A stretch of 10,614 nt of DNA from contig UQVU01000055.1 of the NCBI GenBank assembly GCA_900544475.1, positions 1 through 10,614 of the forward strand. Direction: 5' to 3'. This DNA is from an uncultured Butyricicoccus sp. GTDB lineage: Bacteria; Bacillota; Clostridia; Oscillospirales; Butyricicoccaceae. The notes under the pieces are model-generated. The model saw only the letters and a program-made list of their open reading frames with translations. It was not told the DNA's origin and ran no database searches. Below, one piece after another: positions 1-7,471 of the stretch (the stretch's first letter is position 1; every line of letters starts with the position of its first letter). The translations under genes and the position numbers were made by a program.

Positions 1-238
1 CCGCGCCCTCATAGGCATTCTGCTCATATTTTTCGACAAGCTCCTGTACGCGGTTCTCGCCGCAGACCTGAATGCCTGCTCGAATTGCTTCCTGAACGTG
101 CTCTGCATCGTTCATCTTGCTGGCGGCAACCAGCACAATATCCTCTGCCTTTCGACCGGACTTCTCTGCTGCGCACGCTACACGTTCCTTTACCTGAGCG
201 ATGCGTTCATGCAGCTCCATTTTTTCCTGTTCTGTCAT
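1..238 (-). CDS. yggS: YggS/PLPBP-family pyridoxal-phosphate-binding protein, N-terminal part (cut by window edge)
   Basis: This family binds pyridoxal 5'-phosphate in the cytoplasm and helps keep vitamin B6 and amino-acid pools balanced; no enzymatic reaction is firmly assigned. I translated the 79 complete codons by hand. They show the family's opening helix (LHERIAQVKERV, residues 9-20), then DIVLVAASK ending at Lys41, the expected PLP Schiff-base lysine, then CGENRVQEL, matching the family's (F/Y)GENRVQEL strand-helix. Small departures are Met after the lysine, where Thr is usual, and Cys in place of the aromatic residue before GENR. The gene starts at ATG 238-236, overlapping the TGA of the upstream HlyD-like gene by four bases (ATGA), which implies translational coupling. 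About two thirds of the protein lies beyond the left edge. In many Firmicutes yggS (ylmE) precedes sepF and other division genes, but that cannot be checked here. Confidence 0.9.
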   Translation of the reverse strand, partial: MTEQEKMELHERIAQVKERVACAAEKSGRKAEDIVLVAASKMNDAEHVQEAIRAGIQVCGENRVQELVEKYEQNAYEGA

Positions 239-1515
239 GTTTTCACCACCGTATTATCTTTAAGATCTGTTCCTCGTACAATGACCTGGTCCTGTTCGAC
301 CAGCATATCCGAGTCGGTTGCACTCTGCTCGACAATATAGCTGTCTTCGGTTTCATACAGCTTGTTGATGACCTTGAACTTGCGTACCGTGCCGCTCAGA
401 ATGAACACTCCCGTGTCCTTATGCAGTTCACCGTTGCTGTCTGTCCACTCCTCCACGCGAAGTGCGCTCTTCGGCACGCGCAGACCGGTGTAGGACGCAA
501 TGATGATTTCGACCGGCTGCTGACGCATGGAAACCATCTCGCTGTTGAACTCCGTGCCTTCCAGCACAAGCAGAGCTGTATCATCATCATGCTCCCAGTT
601 GACGGCATAAACCGTTACCGGACTCGTGAAAGATGCCTGAGTAAAGTTGACCTTAAGCTCCTGACCGACCTGCAGGCGTTCCGCCTGAGAGGCCGGTATC
701 TCGCAGGCAAGATACCAGGTGAAGCCCTGAACCATCTTGCCGAGCGTGGAGCTGACCTGCCGCGTTTCCGGCTCCTTTGCTGTCAGTTCACGGAAGCGCG
801 CGAGCGTCATGGCCGAGAGCGACGCCGGTTTGAGCGTATCTTCGAAGCCGTCAACGATTTCGGAAAAATATCCCGAGCAGGGTGCCGTCAGCTCCGCCGT
901 GCGGCCGGAAAGGCTCTGCTCCAGGCTGGTCCGCTGCGCGTCCAACGAGTCGCGCTCTGCGCGAATAGCCGCAGCGTCAAGCTGGTCTGCCGCGCGGCGC
1001 AGAGAAAGCGTCCGCAGAGAAGCCGACGAAGAGGTCAGCACACTGCCCGAGCCTTCTTTGGTCTCCGCCGCAAGGTTCTGAATGGCGAGCGTAATCAGCT
1101 GGTCGATTTTCGCCGTATCCGAACTGTTGTTGGCCGTCTGAAGTGCCGTATCCAACTGATTGATGCGGTCGTCCAGCGGGTCCAGCTGGCGGCTCAGCTC
1201 CAGCGCCTCGTTGTCGCCGTACACGATGGCGAGCGGCGCGTTTTTCTGCACGCGCTCGCCGCTGTACACGATATGCTTAACGGTGTCGCCGCCGCCCTGT
1301 ATCGTAATTTCATCTCGGACGAACCATCCGTCTGCCGTGAAGCTGTCATTTACCGTGACCCGCATGGCGGGCGTGGTGTCCGGCGAGGACGAGAAAATAC
1401 CGAAAAAGCTGCGTCCGATATAAAGAAGAACGATCGCGGCAAAAAGAACGATCAGCAGATGGCTTCGGTCATTTTTCTGTCGCTGCGTCGTTTTGGTTTT
1501 CTGTTTTTGTTCCAT
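235..1515 (-). CDS. HlyD-like membrane-fusion (adaptor) protein, single-pass membrane anchored
   Basis: The protein has 426 residues. A basic, Gln/Lys/Thr-rich cytoplasmic tail (1-18) is followed by one hydrophobic segment at about 19-41, so most of the chain should lie outside the membrane. The rest resembles a periplasmic-adaptor fold: a first half-lipoyl segment around 77-100 (VKHIVYSGERVQKNAPLAIV), an Ala/Leu/Gln-rich coiled-coil-like hairpin at about 105-205, and a second half-lipoyl segment around 208-230 containing TAPCSGYFSEIVDG. Barrel-type beta regions follow, with the RVPKSAL motif near 346-352. The function is unknown. HlyD relatives link transporters to other envelope parts, but no ABC or RND partner gene is visible. 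Start ATG 1515-1513 has a GAGG-type ribosome site 7 bases upstream. The gene follows hfq by 18 bases and overlaps yggS by four. The position beside yggS suggests an envelope or division-related role; that part is inference. Confidence 0.8.
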   Translation of the reverse strand: MEQKQKTKTTQRQKNDRSHLLIVLFAAIVLLYIGRSFFGIFSSSPDTTPAMRVTVNDSFTADGWFVRDEITIQGGGDTVKHIVYSGERVQKNAPLAIVYGDNEALELSRQLDPLDDRINQLDTALQTANNSSDTAKIDQLITLAIQNLAAETKEGSGSVLTSSSASLRTLSLRRAADQLDAAAIRAERDSLDAQRTSLEQSLSGRTAELTAPCSGYFSEIVDGFEDTLKPASLSAMTLARFRELTAKEPETRQVSSTLGKMVQGFTWYLACEIPASQAERLQVGQELKVNFTQASFTSPVTVYAVNWEHDDDTALLVLEGTEFNSEMVSMRQQPVEIIIASYTGLRVPKSALRVEEWTDSNGELHKDTGVFILSGTVRKFKVINKLYETEDSYIVEQSATDSDMLVEQDQVIVRGTDLKDNTVVKT

Positions 1516-1533
1516 GAAGTGCCTCGTAAGTAA

Positions 1534-1779
1534 TCAACTGTCAGTGCGCTCCTCCCTTGTTCCGTGCAGTTCCACCTGTCGCTGCGGAATAATGGTGGAA
1601 ATCGCATGCTTATAGATCATCTGCTGTTTTCCGTCGCTTTCCAGAAAGACCACGAAATTATCAAATCCACGGATAATTCCGCGCATCTGAAAGCCGTTCA
1701 TCAGATAAAACGTCGTATTCTGTCCCTGCTGGCGCAGGGCAGCAAGCATTCTGTCCTGCAGATTGATTTCGTTTCGCAC
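1534..1779 (-). CDS. hfq: RNA chaperone Hfq (81 aa, GTG start)
   Basis: Hfq forms a hexameric Sm-like ring that binds small RNAs and A-rich RNA. This 81-residue copy has the family features: INLQD near the N terminus (5-9), the Sm1 region [19 protein letters not shown] (24-42), and the Sm2 signature YKHAISTI (56-63), followed by a short polar tail of about 15 residues. ESDGKQQ before Sm2 is the Gram-positive style. I chose GTG 1779-1777 because GGAGGT lies six bases upstream and the resulting N terminus (MRNEINLQD) aligns with other Hfq proteins. The longer open frame upstream runs back through the end of miaA and has no homology. The gene sits 31 bases after miaA, the classic miaA-hfq order. 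The rim segment after LQD reads RQQG, with one arginine where E. coli has RRER. Identity is near certain; how much this Hfq acts in sRNA pairing is unknown. Confidence 0.96.
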   Translation of the reverse strand: MRNEINLQDRMLAALRQQGQNTTFYLMNGFQMRGIIRGFDNFVVFLESDGKQQMIYKHAISTIIPQRQVELHGTREERTDS

Positions 1780-1785
1780 AATGAT

Positions 1786-1791
1786 ACCTCC
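1786..1791 (-). promoter_or_regulatory. Ribosome binding site deciding the hfq GTG start
   Basis: On the minus strand GGAGGT occupies 1791-1786, six bases before GTG 1779-1777. No ATG lies at a suitable distance in the Hfq frame, so this site fixes the start and excludes the upstream extension. Confidence 0.85.
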
Positions 1792-1810
1792 GTTGCTTTT
1801 GCAGTTTCTG

Positions 1811-2755
1811 CTACCATTGTACACCGTGTTTTTGAAGATATTCTGTCGAATGCTGTAAGACATCTGCAAACTCTTCACTCTTATTATAATATATCCAGTG
1901 GATGCTGTCATCCCTTTTCAGCCATGTCAGCTGTCTTTTTGCGTAGTTTCTGCTGCGGCGCTTGAGCAGCTCGATGCAGTCCTCAAGGGTTTCCCGTCCT
2001 TCGAGATAGCCGAGAAACTCCTTGTACGCTATCGCCTGCGCCGCCGTTCCGGTCAGAAGGCCGCGTTCCCAGAGCGAGCGCGTTTCCTCAATCAGACCGT
2101 CCCGGACCATAATATCCACACGCCTGTCGATGCGGTCATACAGCGTTTGCCGCTCCTCCGGGCACAGTCCGATTTTGATAGCCCGGTACTTGGGCTCCGG
2201 CCGCTTGTGCAGGCGGTTCATTTCGCCGATCGTCATACCGGTCTGCTCGTAAACCTCGAGCGCACGAATTACCCGCTTGAGGTTGTTAGGATGCAGCCGT
2301 TCCGCACTCTCCGGATCGACCGCTGCAAGGCAGCGGTGAACCGCTTCATTGCCTTGCTCGCGTGCCATGCTTTCGTACTTTCCCCGCACAGAGAGATCGG
2401 TCTCGTCGCCGGAAAACGTGCTGCATTCGATGAGCGCATCCATGTACAGACCCGTTCCGCCAATCACCACCGGTATCATGCCGCGCGACAGAATATCCTG
2501 CGCCGCCGCGTCCGCGAGTTCCACATATTTCGCAACCGAGAACGGCTCGCCGGGCTCGCAGACGTCAATCAGATGATGGCGGACGCCCTGCTGCTCCTCA
2601 AGAGTCGGTTTCGCCGTGCCGATGTCCATTTCCTTATACAGCTGCATGGAATCCGCCGAAATGATTTCTGTATGCAGCCGTTTTGCCAGCGCAACCGAAA
2701 GCGCGGTTTTCCCGCTCGCCGTAGGGCCGCAGATACAGATCAGTCGATTTTCCAT
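1811..2755 (-). CDS. miaA: tRNA dimethylallyltransferase MiaA
   Basis: MiaA transfers a dimethylallyl group from DMAPP to N6 of adenine 37 in tRNAs that read codons starting with U, giving i6A37, the substrate of MiaB. From ATG 2755-2753 the protein is 314 residues, normal for the family. Visible motifs are the P-loop GPTASGKT (10-17), the substrate-pocket stretch [16 protein letters not shown] (35-50), GGTGLY (99-104), and the C-terminal [10 protein letters not shown] (279-288) typical of MiaA. I preferred this start because AAGGAG lies nine bases upstream and the P-loop then falls at the usual distance from the N terminus. An in-frame ATG at 2776, overlapping the mutL stop as TAATG, would add seven residues (MPKELEH) but has only a weak purine stretch upstream. 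The open frame extends further into mutL without homology. The gene lies 20 bases after mutL and 31 before hfq. Confidence 0.97.
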   Translation of the reverse strand: MENRLICICGPTASGKTALSVALAKRLHTEIISADSMQLYKEMDIGTAKPTLEEQQGVRHHLIDVCEPGEPFSVAKYVELADAAAQDILSRGMIPVVIGGTGLYMDALIECSTFSGDETDLSVRGKYESMAREQGNEAVHRCLAAVDPESAERLHPNNLKRVIRALEVYEQTGMTIGEMNRLHKRPEPKYRAIKIGLCPEERQTLYDRIDRRVDIMVRDGLIEETRSLWERGLLTGTAAQAIAYKEFLGYLEGRETLEDCIELLKRRSRNYAKRQLTWLKRDDSIHWIYYNKSEEFADVLQHSTEYLQKHGVQW

Positions 2756-2764
2756 GTGTTCAAG

Positions 2765-2770
2765 CTCCTT
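2765..2770 (-). promoter_or_regulatory. Ribosome binding site deciding the miaA start
   Basis: AAGGAG runs from 2770 to 2765 on the minus strand, nine bases before ATG 2755. It lies downstream of the alternative ATG at 2776, so it can serve only the shorter form of MiaA. Confidence 0.75.
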
Positions 2771-2775
2771 TGGCA

Positions 2776-4791
2776 TTACTGATTGACCCGTTTGAACATT
2801 TTGTCCAGTTCGTATTTGGTCAGACGAACAGTGGTCGGGCGGCCGTGCGGACAGGAGCGAACGTTTTCGTCCGAAAGAACGCGCTCGCACAGACTTTGCA
2901 GCTCGATCATACTCGTTCCCCTGCCGGCCTTGATGGCCGCCTTGCAGGCCACCATATGAATGAGGTCGTCCAGACGGTCGGGCACGGTAGCGCGGCTGTT
3001 CATCGCCTTTTCGGCCAATTCACTGATGACGCTCTGCACATCGCCGCTCTCGATATAAGCCGGTACGCTGCGCACCGCAAAGCTGTTTTCGCCGAACGGA
3101 TCGATTGCAAAGCCGGCCTTTCTGATGTCGTCCAACTGTTCCTGTATCGCGGCGGCTTCCTCTCCGGTCAGCTCTACGACAACCGGCGTCAGCAGCTGCT
3201 GCTGCGGAATCACAGTCTCGGCACGCATCTTATTAAACAGAATGCGTTCATGCGCCGCGTGTTTGTCTATCAAAATCAAGCCGTCCTTATCCTCCGCGAT
3301 AATATAGGTGTGGAAACACTCGCCAATCACGCGCACACCGCTGTCAAGCGGCTCGTATACCGTCTTTTCGGCTTCGCGGAGTTTGTTCTTTACCTCATAT
3401 GTGACGTTGATCGGTTTGATGGCCGGCGTTTTTTTCTCTTCCGGCTGCGGCGGTTTTGCGGCAGTCTGACCCGCGCCTGCGTTATTCGTTTCAGGCACAT
3501 CCGGTCTGCCCGGGAGCTTGATGCGTCCTATCGCGCGGGAGGGGTCCGGCTTGAAGTTGCCGAGTGGCGGCGCAGACATAAAGGACTGGCGCTCGGTGCG
3601 CGGCGGCACGGATACCAGAAAATCCTCTATCTCCGGCTCGTCCGGTTTCTCGGCTGCCGGCTGCGGTTTGAGAGGCTGCGCGAACGGGCGCGGCTTGTCG
3701 TCCTGCACCGGGCGCGGTACCGCGAAACGCTGCTGCTCGTGTGTCAGGTTGTCCTCGCGCGGCACAGGCTTTTCCTTGTGTTCGAGCTGCGGTGTGTTGT
3801 CGTTGGCTGCCAGCGCGTTCCTACAGGCGATATAAACTGCCTCGAACACCGGCTTTTCCTGCGAGAACTTGACCTCGGTTTTCGCAGGATGAACATTGAC
3901 GTCCACCGCCGAAAGCGGCAGATCAAGGAAAATCGCGCCGGACGGGTACTTGCCCGTGATAATCGCGTTGCGGTATGACTCCTCAAGCGCGGCCTGCATC
4001 AGCCGGCTCTTGACGTAGCGTCCGTTCACGAAAAAATGCTGCATTGAGCGATTTGCGCGGCCTGCATGGGGCTTTACGATGTAGCCGTGCACTTTCAGAC
4101 CGTTGTGCTCGTTTTCGGGCACTTCAATCATGTTCGCGGTCATTTCCTTGCCGAATACCGCAAATACCGGCGTAATCAGTTTGCCCTTGCCATCCGTGGT
4201 AAAGACCTGCTTGCCATCGCGAATCAGCGTGAACGCGATTTCCGGATGCGACAACGCCGCGTGCTGTACGACACCAAGCACGTAGCCCGCCTCGGTGAAG
4301 TCCTTTTTGAGAAACTTCATTCGCGCCGGTGTGTTATAAAACAGGTCGCGCACTACAATGGTCGTGCCCTCCGGGCAGCCGGCTTCTTCGTTTACCTGAA
4401 TGTCTCCCGCTTCGAGGTGCAGATGCACGCCTGCAATCGCTTCTTTCTGCCGGGTGAACAGGTCAATGCGTGTAACCGAGGAAATCGCCGCCAGCGCTTC
4501 CCCACGGAAACCCAATGTGCCGATTGCCGCAAGGTCGTCCTCGCTTCTCAGCTTGCTCGTTGCGTGACGTCGGAACGCAATCGGCGCATCCTCCGGTGCC
4601 ATGCCGCAGCCGTTATCGGCAATTCGCAGATAGGTAATGCCACCATTTTCAATTTCTACCGTGATGCGCGTCGAACCCGCATCTATCGCATTCTCGACCA
4701 GTTCCTTGGCGACCGAGGACGGCCGTTCTACCACCTCGCCCGCCGCGATCAGGTCGGCCAGGTGAGATGACAGTTCATGAATAATTGCCAT
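2776..4791 (-). CDS. mutL: DNA mismatch repair protein MutL (endonuclease-type)
   Basis: MutL is the ATP-driven partner of MutS; in bacteria without MutH its C-terminal domain nicks the new strand. The 671 residues carry the GHKL ATPase motifs ENAIDAG (33-39), DNGCGM (59-64) and GFRGEAL (94-100), with HPAK at 301-304. A Pro/Glu-rich linker spans about 330-460. The C-terminal domain has the metal-site motifs DKHAAHE (509-515), ACKAAIKAG (615-623), CPHGRP (647-652) and FKR (666-668), so an endonuclease is expected. The endonuclease consensus DQHA(X)2E(X)4E is changed at its second glutamate, which is Asn520, and Gln after the Asp is Lys. QQLLTP (531-536) fits the beta-clamp motif known in Bacillus subtilis MutL. 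Start ATG 4791-4789 has AGGA about seven bases upstream. The gene follows mutS by 39 bases. Confidence 0.98.
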   Translation of the reverse strand: MAIIHELSSHLADLIAAGEVVERPSSVAKELVENAIDAGSTRITVEIENGGITYLRIADNGCGMAPEDAPIAFRRHATSKLRSEDDLAAIGTLGFRGEALAAISSVTRIDLFTRQKEAIAGVHLHLEAGDIQVNEEAGCPEGTTIVVRDLFYNTPARMKFLKKDFTEAGYVLGVVQHAALSHPEIAFTLIRDGKQVFTTDGKGKLITPVFAVFGKEMTANMIEVPENEHNGLKVHGYIVKPHAGRANRSMQHFFVNGRYVKSRLMQAALEESYRNAIITGKYPSGAIFLDLPLSAVDVNVHPAKTEVKFSQEKPVFEAVYIACRNALAANDNTPQLEHKEKPVPREDNLTHEQQRFAVPRPVQDDKPRPFAQPLKPQPAAEKPDEPEIEDFLVSVPPRTERQSFMSAPPLGNFKPDPSRAIGRIKLPGRPDVPETNNAGAGQTAAKPPQPEEKKTPAIKPINVTYEVKNKLREAEKTVYEPLDSGVRVIGECFHTYIIAEDKDGLILIDKHAAHERILFNKMRAETVIPQQQLLTPVVVELTGEEAAAIQEQLDDIRKAGFAIDPFGENSFAVRSVPAYIESGDVQSVISELAEKAMNSRATVPDRLDDLIHMVACKAAIKAGRGTSMIELQSLCERVLSDENVRSCPHGRPTTVRLTKYELDKMFKRVNQ

Positions 4792-4830
4792 TGCTGCTTC
4801 CTTTCAGGAAAATTCTCGGATGCCGCACAA

Positions 4831-7443
4831 TTATCTGCGCTCCTGCTCTGCCAGCTTTTTCAGCTCGTAGAGCGCGTTCAGCGCTTCGATCGGCGTCATG
4901 ACATCCATTTGCAGACAGCGCAGACGCGCTGCAATATCCGTTGCGACCATATGGCCGAAGGACATCTGGTCCTCTTCTTCGTCTGGCTCCTCGATGGCGT
5001 GAATCTCGACCTGCGGCATGGTGGACTCCAGTTCCTTCAATACCGCTTTTGCACGCTTGATGACCGGATTTGGAACACCCGCGAGCTTCGCGACCTCGAT
5101 ACCGTAGCTGTCGTCCGCTCCGCCGCGGACAATACGGCGCAGGAAAGTAATATCGTCGCCGCGCTTCTTTACTGCAATATTGTAGTTTTTCACGCCCTCG
5201 ATCAGCTCTTCGAGCGCTGTCAGCTCGTGATAATGCGTTGCGAACAGCGTGCGGGCACCGATGCGGCGCTTGTTTGCGATATACTCTACGACGGCGCGGG
5301 CAATGCTCATGCCGTCATAGGTGGACGTACCGCGGCCGATTTCATCGAGGATAATCAAGCTGGACTCGGTTGCCTGATTGAGAATATCTGCGACCTCGCT
5401 CATCTCTACCATAAATGTGGACTGCCCGCTCGCAAGGTCATCGGACGCGCCCACGCGGGTGAATACGCGGTCGGCCACGCCGATATGCGCCGAGGACGCC
5501 GGAACAAAGGAGCCGATCTGCGCCATAATGGTAATCAGCGCCACCTGACGCATATAAGTGGATTTACCGGCCATATTCGGTCCGGTGATAATCGCGATAC
5601 GATTTTCATCCTCATCGAGCAGCGTATCGTTCGGAATGAACATACTGTCTTTGAGCATCTTCTCGACTACCGGATGGCGGCCGTCGTGGATTTCGATTTT
5701 GTCGGACAGGTCTACCGTCGGGCAGACGTAATTCTGCTCGCACGCCACATCCGCCAGCGAGCACAGCACATCAATCTGCGCTACCGCCTGTGCGGAACGC
5801 TGCACGCGGTGCACTTCGGCGGCAATGCGGTCGCGGACCTCAACAAAAACGTCGTACTCCAGACCAGCCAGACGCTCCTGCGCACCGAGAACCGTGCTTT
5901 CGAGCTGTTTCAGTTCATCGGTGATATAGCGCTCGCTGTTTGCAAGCGTCTGCTTGCGGACATAGTTTTCAGGAACTGCTTCCGAATTTGCTCTCGATAC
6001 CTCGATATAGTATCCGAATACACGGTTATAGCCGATTTTCAGCTTAGGGATTCCCGTCCTCTCGCGTTCTCTCTGCTCGATTGCGGCAATTTCGCCCTTG
6101 CCGCCGCTCGCCAGACTGCGCAGGTGGTCGATTTCCTCGTGGTAGCCGCTGCGGATCAGGCCGCCGTCGCGAAGGAGAATCGGCGGGTCTTCTACGATTG
6201 CCTGTTCAATCAGCTCCTGTACGTCCTGAAGCAGATCAATGTTCTCCGTCAGCTCTTTCAGGAGCGACTGGTCGAACGCCGCCAGATACGAGCGGATTTC
6301 CGGCAGACAGGAAATCGCCGCTGCCAGTGCACGCAGATCGCGGCAGTTTGCCGTTCCGTATACAATGCGGCCGATCAGACGTTCCATATCGAAAACCTGA
6401 CGCAGCACATCGGTCAGCGCCGAGCGGTTTATCACATCATCGCACAATGCGCTGACTGCCTGCTGGCGGCGCGTGATATGGAGCGGATTATAAAGCGGCT
6501 TCTCGATCCACTGGCGAATCATGCGGGAGCCCATCGCGGTGTGCGTCTGGTCGAGTACCCAAAGCAGCGTTCCCTTCTTCTCCTTGGTGCGCATGGTTTC
6601 GCACAGCTCCAGATTGCGTCTTGCGTTAAGGTCCAGTTCCATATACTGACCCTGACGGTAAAGTCTGAGGTCGTTCAGACCCGCAAGGCTCGCCGGCTGC
6701 GTCTTTTCCAGATAGTCGAGCAGACCGCCGAGCGCGTGCACCGCAAAGTGCATCATGTTAAGACCGTTTTCCTTGAAGTCCTCGATATGGAAATACTGGC
6801 GGATACGCTCAGCCGCTGCCTCCGACTCAAAGCACTCGTCCTCCATCGGCTCCACCAGTGCGTCCTCCAGACGCTCACTGATAAAGCGGCGGAATTCGTC
6901 AAACGAAATCGCAAAGCCGCCTGCCAGAATTTCCTTCGGGGCGAACCGGGCCAGTTCGTTAAAGATATCCGTCCAGTCCTCTGTATCGGTCGCATAGACG
7001 ATGCCTGTTGAAATATCCGCGAAGCAGATGCCCATGTCCTCGTGCGTTGCATAAACGCAGGCAAGGAAGTTGTTGCGGCTCTCATCAAGCATGGATGCAT
7101 CTACGACCGTTCCCGGGGTGACGCGGCGGATAATATCCCGCTTTACGAGTCCCTTGGCTTGCTTCGGGTCTTCGAGCTGCTCGCAGATTGCAATTTTGTA
7201 GCCCTTATGTACCAGCTTTGCAATATATCCTTCCGCGCTGTGGTACGGAACGCCGCACATGGGTGCGCGCTCCTCCTGTCCGCAGTCGCGTCCGGTCAGC
7301 GTCAGGTCAAGTTCGCGCGACACCAGCTTTGCGTCGTCGAAAAAAAGCTCGTAAAAGTCACCCAGACGGTAAAACAGAAGATAATCCTTGTTCTTATTTT
7401 TGATTTCAAAATACTGCTGCATCATGGGCGTTAATTCAGCCAT
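4831..7443 (-). CDS. mutS: DNA mismatch repair protein MutS
   Basis: MutS scans DNA as a dimer, binds mismatches and short loops, and recruits MutL in an ATP-dependent way. The protein has 870 residues, about normal. The mismatch-reading Phe-x-Glu motif is in GDFYELF (F30, E32). The connector, lever and clamp regions follow. The C-terminal ATPase has Walker A GPNMAGKST (621-629), the signature SGQSTFMVEM (672-681), Walker B LIILDE (696-701) and the switch histidine in ATHYHEL (735-741). QMSFG (826-830) resembles the beta-clamp motif of Gram-positive MutS (QLSFF in B. subtilis). A final helical segment (PIEALNALYELKKL) matches the dimer/tetramer tail. Start ATG 7443-7441 follows AGGAGG by five bases. 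The gene is 28 bases after miaB and 39 before mutL, so both partners should be made from one transcript. It is intact, with no missing catalytic residue. Confidence 0.98.
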   Translation of the reverse strand: MAELTPMMQQYFEIKNKNKDYLLFYRLGDFYELFFDDAKLVSRELDLTLTGRDCGQEERAPMCGVPYHSAEGYIAKLVHKGYKIAICEQLEDPKQAKGLVKRDIIRRVTPGTVVDASMLDESRNNFLACVYATHEDMGICFADISTGIVYATDTEDWTDIFNELARFAPKEILAGGFAISFDEFRRFISERLEDALVEPMEDECFESEAAAERIRQYFHIEDFKENGLNMMHFAVHALGGLLDYLEKTQPASLAGLNDLRLYRQGQYMELDLNARRNLELCETMRTKEKKGTLLWVLDQTHTAMGSRMIRQWIEKPLYNPLHITRRQQAVSALCDDVINRSALTDVLRQVFDMERLIGRIVYGTANCRDLRALAAAISCLPEIRSYLAAFDQSLLKELTENIDLLQDVQELIEQAIVEDPPILLRDGGLIRSGYHEEIDHLRSLASGGKGEIAAIEQRERERTGIPKLKIGYNRVFGYYIEVSRANSEAVPENYVRKQTLANSERYITDELKQLESTVLGAQERLAGLEYDVFVEVRDRIAAEVHRVQRSAQAVAQIDVLCSLADVACEQNYVCPTVDLSDKIEIHDGRHPVVEKMLKDSMFIPNDTLLDEDENRIAIITGPNMAGKSTYMRQVALITIMAQIGSFVPASSAHIGVADRVFTRVGASDDLASGQSTFMVEMSEVADILNQATESSLIILDEIGRGTSTYDGMSIARAVVEYIANKRRIGARTLFATHYHELTALEELIEGVKNYNIAVKKRGDDITFLRRIVRGGADDSYGIEVAKLAGVPNPVIKRAKAVLKELESTMPQVEIHAIEEPDEEEDQMSFGHMVATDIAARLRCLQMDVMTPIEALNALYELKKLAEQERR

Positions 7444-7471
7444 AGTTGCCTCCTGTCTAATGAAAGGTGGA

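Noticed and set aside
85..1533. A 482-codon plus-strand open frame opposite the HlyD-like gene and yggS
   Set aside because: It is in phase with the antisense codons of the HlyD-like gene; the product is Arg/Leu/Gln-rich without domain signals.
1780..1911. A 44-residue N-terminal extension of Hfq
   Set aside because: It overlaps the end of miaA, and GGAGGT before GTG 1779 gives a normal-sized Hfq.
2756..2890. A 45-residue N-terminal extension of MiaA
   Set aside because: It lies almost wholly within the end of mutL, has no homology to MiaA and is bypassed by the AAGGAG site before ATG 2755.
2770..3978. A 402-codon plus-strand open frame opposite mutL
   Set aside because: It mirrors the mutL codon phase and yields a low-complexity Arg/Val/Leu-rich product; it is a shadow of mutL.
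4792..4830. A possible terminator or promoter between mutS and mutL
   Set aside because: The 39 bases contain the mutL ribosome site, but I see no stable hairpin with a T-run and no convincing -35/-10 pair.
4777..7011. A 744-codon open frame on the plus strand
   Set aside because: It runs codon-for-codon antisense to mutS (same phase). It stays open because mutS rarely uses TTA, CTA and TCA codons. The translation has no recognisable domain and no ribosome site, while MutS on the other strand is complete.
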